A DNA stretch of 64,000 bases from Pseudeuparius sepicola (lineage: Eukaryota > Arthropoda > Insecta > Coleoptera > Anthribidae). Below, one piece after another: positions 57,801 through 64,000 of the stretch. The notes under the pieces were generated by a model. It searched no databases. It worked only from the letters and a program-made list of their open reading frames with translations, and was not told the origin of the DNA. The DNA lies in NCBI GenBank assembly GCA_963920635.1, contig OY987298.1:111838035-111902034 (forward strand), written 5' to 3'. The translations under genes were made by a program, and so were the position numbers. Numbering within the stretch: the first letter of the stretch is position 1; each line of letters opens with the position of its first letter.

Positions 57801-60800
57801 TGAATCTCTTTGATCTTATATTTATGCATCTGTCTTCCCAATATTGTTCAATCAATTGAATTTAATACCGATCCTATTCCAACGCGAACACCAGCCAACT
57901 AAACTGATCGTGGTTTGTCCATCGAATTGATAAGTACAATGGAAGTCGCACAGGTACCACTTTCATTGTTGTTTGGGGCAGCCAACTCTAGAGAGAGATG
58001 GGTTTCAAATAACAATAAGTAAGACAAGGACGCCTAATGAACGTGTCAGCTGATTCAGGCAAAGGAGGTATATAGGGATGTTGCATATGAATGGGCGAAT
58101 TTAATGGGCATGTTCCGTAATTCTCTTTATTGTATGATCTGTATTCCGAAATTCGGGGCTTGTTTGTAGGAATGAGAATTTTTCAATGTGTATGTAAATA
58201 TTGCACAGAAAAAATAGTGAATTGATTAAAAAAAATTACCTACATGGCAATCTTATGTACCTGGAAGTAAATTGAAACAAATAAAATACAAATTACAAAA
58301 TAAAAGTTTATTTTAAAATAAAGCCGACAAAATATCTAGGATAAGGTATACATTTTCAACTTTAATTACTTATCTTAGTTGATTTATTCATTTTAAAATT
58401 CATTTTTAATGTTTAGGCATCTAACAAAAAGAATTACAAGTAATTACCTTATTAAAGGGACCAGAACCTCAAGATTAATTCCATCTTTGACTACGAAGAG
58501 CTTGTTCATTAGCACAATATTTTGCCAGTTTTTCCCTTAATAGTTTCTATCATGACTTGGAAAATAAAAAAACTGTAGTAATTACATACTTTTTAAGTTT
58601 GCGCTGCCCAAAATTCTCTATGAAATTGCTCTCAATAAATTGTTGACTATAAATGCAAGTAAATACTTGTAGATAGTACAAAATTTTTCCTTTTTATTGC
58701 TGCAATCCACTTGTCTCTAATATCATCTTATGTCTTGGAAAACTGCAAAGTTATTAGCAAAGATTTTTAAAACTTACGAATGAAAAGAAACCCCACTATT
58801 CTTAATATTCTTTCCTTTCTTTCCCCGTTTAGTACATCCAAATACACAACAGGAGTTGACCCTCTTTTTTTGTAACAGAAAAAATATAGCCACCTAGCTA
58901 AATTAAATTTTCTCTCCGATCTAAAAATATAATATTAAACCAAAGACCAACTAAGAAAACTCAACGCCGTTTTATACGAAACTGCCATCACGACACGAAC
59001 ACAAATCAAATATAAATAATTCAATAATTACTCCTATTCGCATTGGGACTTGGGACTGACAGAAGGAAAATTAAAATGACGTTTGACAACGGAACTCGTT
59101 TGAAGCACAGGACACAAAAATATAAAGTTAGGACAAACACCTCTTTTGTGTTATGTGGGTTTTGCCGGAATCAGCTGATTTATTTACTATTTCACTTACT
59201 CAAGCTTGGCTGCCAGTTTCTCTCTCTACATCCTTCCATCTACTTGTCATTTCAATGGGTTTGTCGACGTGGATTGCGTTGTATTTCTGATTTTCATTTG
59301 ACGTTTACCGGTCTCGGCGATAGCTGCGACCAACGACAACATTTGCGATGGAAACAACTGGCAACTTTTGCTTCGAAACCTGTTGATAAAACAAAAGTTC
59401 CTACCTGTTGCCTCTGTGTGCACGTAGTTTATAGGAGAGAGAAATTTCTATAGAATTTATTATGATATTCCCTCGAAAAATAAAATAAAATTATAACTGA
59501 TAAATTGCTAAAGTAGTTAACAGCATTGTAATACCCGGCCGAGTAAATCCGTTGTCAATGGTAAACTAATATTTTTCCAAAGTAAATTGGCTCAATCTTT
59601 AGAATAGCAACTTCCATACTCATAGAAGTTTTTTTAATATAATAAGGGTAGTTCTCTTTGTAAGCCCCAGCCGGGGACATGCGGACCTGCTGTTGAATCG
59701 TTTACATTCCCAACTTGAGATTATGGTTGCGTTTTCACTAAGTAGTTTAATTACTTCTGTTTTCTTTGACAAGAATAACCTTTTTGAGCCAAGCGCGTAT
59801 TTTCTCTAGTCTTGGGCATAAGGCGTATCACGCCTCCTACCCGATCTCCCTCAATGCCGAAACTAGGCATATATATGTACTAATCAGAGATATGCCGGGT
59901 GGGGAGCTCCTATTCCCGCACGTATCCCGCCGGCGTCTTACAAACAACCCGCGGTCTAATTTAGGACGACGGGTCGAAGGCGGCACCCGGGTCCGTGCGC
60001 AACACACTTTAATTATTCCGTGTATAGGTGTCGGGATGGCGCGACATAGTGCGTGAGTCTAAGGTAGCTGATAAGTGGGAGGGTGAATGTTGGTGAAGGG
60101 GTAAGGTCTAAGGCAGCATGTATCACACGAGCACCCGAGCTTCGTTTAGTACTCTTCATAGGAATGACCCCGTCTTTAATACGCAGTCAATAGTAGTCTC
60201 TGAGTAGTAGTCGTTCCAGTAGAGTCCATCTTCGACATTGAAACAGTATTCCAAGTAGATACTTACGCGATTACGTTATAAGAAAAACTACTTCTGACAC
60301 AATACACACCGTGAAAAAATTTTGTCTGTTCAGACAGTAGGGCAGCGTGAACCCTGAGATCACAAAAGACAAAAGACTCCTAGGTAAATGAACATCTTGA
60401 CTAAGCGCTGCCCATAAAACTGATATGACTAATAGTAATTTAAAATGGGTGTTAAATCTTTAATTTGGTGCTCTTTACAAGAAACTTAACACCTCGATAA
60501 ATACAGTGCGAGAAAGAAACGTATAAAACTCTTTTTTAATTTATGTAGCACTATATGACGCAGGTTTCAAAAATTTCCAAAAACGTTCGTGAATTTGGCC
60601 GTTTCGTTCATAATAACAAGTTGCTGGTGGGTAGAAACATTAGTAGTTTCATCACACTGAATCCCTACAAACCTTGCTTCTGAAACCTGTTTTTATCTCT
60701 TGACAAACTATTAAAATAGCATCTAACATGTCATTTTGAACCAATTTTGGCGTATACCTTTAAAAACAGTATTTCCTTGAAAAAGTTTTTCCATAGCCAT

Positions 60801-61804
60801 ATCGATTTCTGGTACAAAATCAATAAGTCACCTGTATATTCCTGGATTTAAACTCTCCGTTGACTCGTCATGTCCTCGCAATGCTAGCTCGAATACGCCA
60901 CAAAATTTTACACAATCAATAAAATAAGACCGGACAATATGTAATGATTTTTTCTACTTGGGCGGGAGTTGGAAGGAGCTTATTATTTACGAGTAGAAAA
61001 ATTGCGCACGAGCCATGCAGCGGCCAGTGCTGTAATTCCACGAGTATGTAATAAACTAACAACTCGAGTTATGTACACCGTTACTAGTATAGGAGTAGAA
61101 AATTTTTTTTAGTGTTATTCGAGAGCTGCTATTCATTTCTTAAACGAATTTGAGAAGATCTCTGTTTTTTTAATTTTTGTTGATAAATGAGATACATTCC
61201 GTTTTTGTCCATTCCGGTGTAGTCTTTTCATTATTTCAAACAAAACAAAGCACGTAGTTTTGTATTGTTCCACCTTAAAACTTAAATCTACGTTTAAACT
61301 TTTTGTTCTTATGGCACATTCTTGAACAATGTTTATCTCCGGTCGAGGTGGTTCTTTTTTATAAGCACTCGATTCTCGAAATTGTGGGCATTTTCTTTTA
61401 TAAATTCCACCGATTCAATCCTATTTTACATCTACAAACATTTAGTATGCCAAAACTACGAACATCGAAATCGCAAACACAAAAACACGCTTCGCCGGAC
61501 ACGCGAAGTCCTTTGTCGTAAGCTACGTGCGCTGCACAAAATGATCGCGTTCAATTTCGATATCGCACCGACACCGATCGACCAGCTGGAGCACCAGCAG
61601 CCATCAAGAGCATAGTAAAAAAAGTGTTAAGTATTATCAGATGAGAACTGAGGTAAATTGGGGATATACTAGTAGCGTCAGTCGTCAGTGGCACCAAAAC
61701 GGCGTAAAGCGTAAATTGTTATCGCCACTTCATGATGCAAAATCGAACCTAAATGTAAATAAGTCGTGCATCAATAGTGACAGTTTAGTAATCTATTATT
61801 CATA
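54877..61804. other. Downstream intron or flank, no further exon recognised
   Basis: AT-rich. An inverted pair near 57380-57440 and 57660-57725 (TTTATCTCG...CGATC...GGATTGA type) suggests a decayed element. A GC-rich patch at about 59790-60130 stands out. The small frames at 57623, 59043, 59766 and 61303-61859 have no recognisable domains. I could not find the next ZP exon. Confidence 0.4.
59790..60130. other. GC-rich island, possible LTR or foreign fragment
   Basis: Markedly richer in GC than the surroundings, with blocks such as CCGCCGGCGTCTTACAAACA and CGGCACCCGGGTCCGTGCGC. A 96-codon frame spans it without a recognisable domain. It could be a solo LTR, a retroelement untranslated region or a decayed exon. 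Confidence 0.3.
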
Positions 61805-62699
61805 CAGTGCCCGCCAAAAAGTTGGAACCATCGAGATTTTTTTTTTATTTTTGGGCTAAGATGAAACTGCTCTGGGGCAATCATCTCTGCTTCCAAAAAG
61901 ATTTGAAATGAGATCATTAAATATCGTCACGTCATTTGACATACCTGTCAAAAATGACATTTAATTCAATAAATGGCCAAAATACGCTTTATTTGTGATT
62001 TTATCAAAAAAAGTTATTTGAAAAAGTTGCTTGTAATTTTTAGTCAAAAATTCTAAGAATGATATATTTTTATTTTTTTGGAAAAATATGAAAACTAATA
62101 AATTTCATTTTTTTCGGTGTGCCATATTTGACTTAAGAATTGTTTGCCTATCATCAAACGTGATATTTTTTAGTTTAGCTCAACTCAACTAACAAGGAGC
62201 AATTACATCTGGCAATACATTGTAACAAAAATAAATCGTCCAAAATTGCACCTTGTTAGTGGAGTTTTTCTTGAGACTAGCTGATTACGACCCAAAAAGG
62301 TCCATAACTAAAAAATATCACGTTTAGATGATAGGTAAACAATTCTAAAGTCAAATATGACACACCGAAAAAAAAAATTCATTCGTTTTTATATTTTTTC
62401 AAAAAATTAAAAGTTTTTCATTTTTAGAATTTTTCTCTGAAAATTTGCACATAGAGTTAAAATAAAATTTCAAGCAACTTTTTCAAATAACTTTTTTCGA
62501 TAAAATCACAAATAAAGCGTATTTTGGCCATTTATGAATTAAATGTCATTTTTCACAGGTATGTCAAATGACGTCACGACGTTTAATGACCTCATTTCGA
62601 ATCTTTTTGGAAGCAGAGACGATCGCCCCAGAGTAGTTTCATCTTAGCCCAAAAATTAAAAAAAAATCCCTTGTGGTTCCAACTTTTTGACGGGCACTG
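61805..62699. mobile_element. Tc1-like palindromic element, TIR CAGTGCCCGCCAAAAAG
   Basis: CAGTGCCCGCCAAAAAGTTG at 61805 and its complement ending 62699, with TA outside both. The arms of about 430 bases meet near 62250 and pair almost throughout (GCTTCCAAAAAGAT, GACATTTAATTCA). This is the complete copy that defines the ends missing at 53603-54580. Confidence 0.88.
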
Positions 62700-63042
62700 T
62701 ATATGAAATGAATAATTCCGACAAATTAAAATGCTGCGCTTAAAATTTCCCATAGAAAAGAAACTTTAAAAACCTGCAGCAAGAACTTACATCGTCTAAA
62801 AGCTGTTCCCTTAGGGTAACAAAAAGCCCAAGGAAGCTCGAGGTAATTTTAAGAAAATTAATACCGTCATTCGGGGTTACTTGGAACGATTTTCAACTTC
62901 TTTTGATTGTAACTTCCTAACTGATTAAGATAAAATATTGAAAAAAATACTGTATCAAGCGAAATAACGAGGAGAATTGATTATGCCTAAGTAGTTTTTT
63001 CTTAAAAACATATTTCTAGTTAAAAAAAAATAAAATATGGCT

Positions 63043-63078
63043 GTTCCAAGTTACCCCATGTTTGGGGTAACTTGGAAC
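63043..63078. repeat. Perfect 15-base inverted repeat at transposon end
   Basis: GTTCCAAGTTACCCC (63043-63057) and GGGGTAACTTGGAAC (63064-63078) are separated by six bases. The right arm recurs with one mismatch at 62873-62887. Probable transposase-binding sites or a terminal hairpin of the adjacent element. Confidence 0.75.
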
Positions 63079-63368
63079 AACCTACTAAAACCCATGTAAG
63101 TTCATTGTTGTACCAGTATATGTGGATCATGGAACAATATGAACATTTAAAAAAAAAACTGAATGCGCTAGGTTGATTTTCTTGATTATAGGGGGTTCTA
63201 AAGGAGTAAATTAGCTACTTAAAAATATATTTATTCATTTAAACAAATAAACAAGGTTTTTAAAATATAAAAAATAAACATTTTCAATTCAAAAACAAAA
63301 ACAAAACAATTCCACAGATTCTGTAAGAACTAAAATGAAAATCTACTTTGTCAGCGACAAATTAAAAG

Positions 63369-64000
63369 TTAATAAAAAATATATCTTTGTCTTCTTGACG
63401 TCTTTATAAGCATTTTCCTAACAATTTGTTCAACATTTATTTCGGAAATATCTTCAACATTAGGAAAAATATATGTGTTCTCAGTTTTGGCAGATTTTCG
63501 CAAAAAGCTACAAATAATATTTTCATTTTCGATCCTCCTAACTTTACCTATAAAATATTGTTCCTTATTTTTAACAGTTAAAAATTTTACTAGGAGAAAA
63601 TCGTTTTCATTTATATCACATATATTAAAATTCTTGGGATCTACATCAGTCTCTAATACATTTTCAGTCTCTTCTTGTAAATAGGATTGCTCTCTTGAAC
63701 TTCTACTAATTTCTTCTTCTATTTGTTCTTGTTCAGTATTATCTTCACAATTGTCTTCGTCTTCATTCTGGGAAACTATCGGGGAACGACTTCCGGAAGC
63801 AATCGCTTCCACTGTAACACCCTGTCCTGGTGGAATGTTAAGTTTCTTTTTTCGTCCACATTTTGTTTTTTCTGGATTACCAAATCTAGCTTCTTTAAGA
63901 TAGGCTGCTACTGTGTTCGCAATTTCTGTTGTAGCATTAAGTTGCTCTTCTGGCGGGAATTTACTCAAAATTTTGTTTCGATTAATTGGATGCAAACCAC
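63369..64000 (-). CDS. Pogo/Tigger-type transposase, C-terminal part
   Basis: The frame is open from the window edge to a stop near 63369, with at least 208 residues visible. It starts G-L-H-P-I-N-R-N-K-I-L-S-K-F-P, the block that typically follows the DDE endonuclease domain in insect pogo/CENP-B-like transposases (usual form S-G-x-x-P-x-N-x-x-K-V-L). Next come a basic patch (CGRKKKLNIPPG), an acidic, glutamate-rich stretch, and a C-terminal region (NDFLLVKFLTVKNKEQYFIG, then VRRIENENIICSFLRKSAKT) resembling the small beta-rich tail of these proteins. The DNA-binding and catalytic domains lie beyond the window. The upstream TTG is an internal leucine and not the start. It appears intact as far as visible. 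Confidence 0.65.
   Translation of the reverse strand, partial: GLHPINRNKILSKFPPEEQLNATTEIANTVAAYLKEARFGNPEKTKCGRKKKLNIPPGQGVTVEAIASGSRSPIVSQNEDEDNCEDNTEQEQIEEEISRSSREQSYLQEETENVLETDVDPKNFNICDINENDFLLVKFLTVKNKEQYFIGKVRRIENENIICSFLRKSAKTENTYIFPNVEDISEINVEQIVRKMLIKTSRRQRYIFY

Larger units (their letters stand above)
62860..64000 (-). mobile_element. Pogo/Tigger-like DNA transposon, partial
   Basis: It runs off the right edge of the window. It contains the C-terminal part of a transposase on the minus strand, a 3' untranslated region, and repeats of GGGGTAACTTGGAAC (62873-62887 with one mismatch, 63064-63078, and inverted at 63043-63057) that look like terminal or subterminal binding sites. The outer border near 62860 is inferred from the last repeat. 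Confidence 0.6.

Noticed and set aside
59043..59453. 136-aa frame with cysteines
   Set aside because: Composition is unstructured and no family or splice signals are recognised.

Overview
This is a eukaryotic, almost certainly insect, nuclear window. It is AT-rich and mostly noncoding. It carries GT-AG introns, tRNA-derived SINEs, a non-LTR retrotransposon and many short inverted-repeat DNA transposons flanked by TA. I could not fix the order of insect from sequence alone.

Host gene. The only host gene I can support is on the plus strand: two exons (29887-30098 and 54698-54876) that read as one zona pellucida (ZP) domain protein of the arthropod cuticle/apical-matrix type. They join in phase 0 across a 24.6-kb intron. 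Together they carry the four cysteines expected of a ZP-N module. Both exons are internal; earlier and later exons lie outside the window or were not recognised. Everything from 30099 to 54697 is therefore intron, and it is packed with transposons.

Layout. 1-19000: foldback and MITE-like elements (1989-2815, 2906-3288, 4735-5191, 6052-6587, 7038-9637, 9733-10193, 10198-11030, 12005-12903, 13206-14673, 14677-14987) and a PIF/Harbinger-like element (18075-18699). 19070-23510: a near-complete CR1/Jockey-group LINE with intact ORF1, an ORF2 broken by one homopolymer indel, and an (AATA)n tail. 24072-24300: a SINE. 26790-26992: a weak coding candidate. 29887-30098: ZP exon. 30381-31938: a three-level nested transposon. 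32291-49955: more foldbacks, two SINEs and a larger inverted-repeat element (41561-43391). 49957-53592: a palindromic 20-bp satellite in two blocks around a 5'-truncated Penelope-like retroelement, itself split by a foldback that holds another MITE. 54698-54876: second ZP exon. 61805-62699: a Tc1-like palindrome. 62860-64000: the 3' part of a pogo/Tigger-like transposon that runs off the window.

Main observation. At least four foldbacks (39314-40711, 43684-45601, 46977-48552, 50837-52506) hold, in their unpaired centre, a decayed stretch resembling the N-terminal helix-turn-helix of DUF4817-type mariner-like transposases. In one, a C-terminal-looking transposase piece is also mirrored in both arms. 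This suggests that the abundant TA-flanked CAGGGTG/CAGTGTG palindromes arose by inverted duplication of mariner-like elements around a retained transposase fragment.
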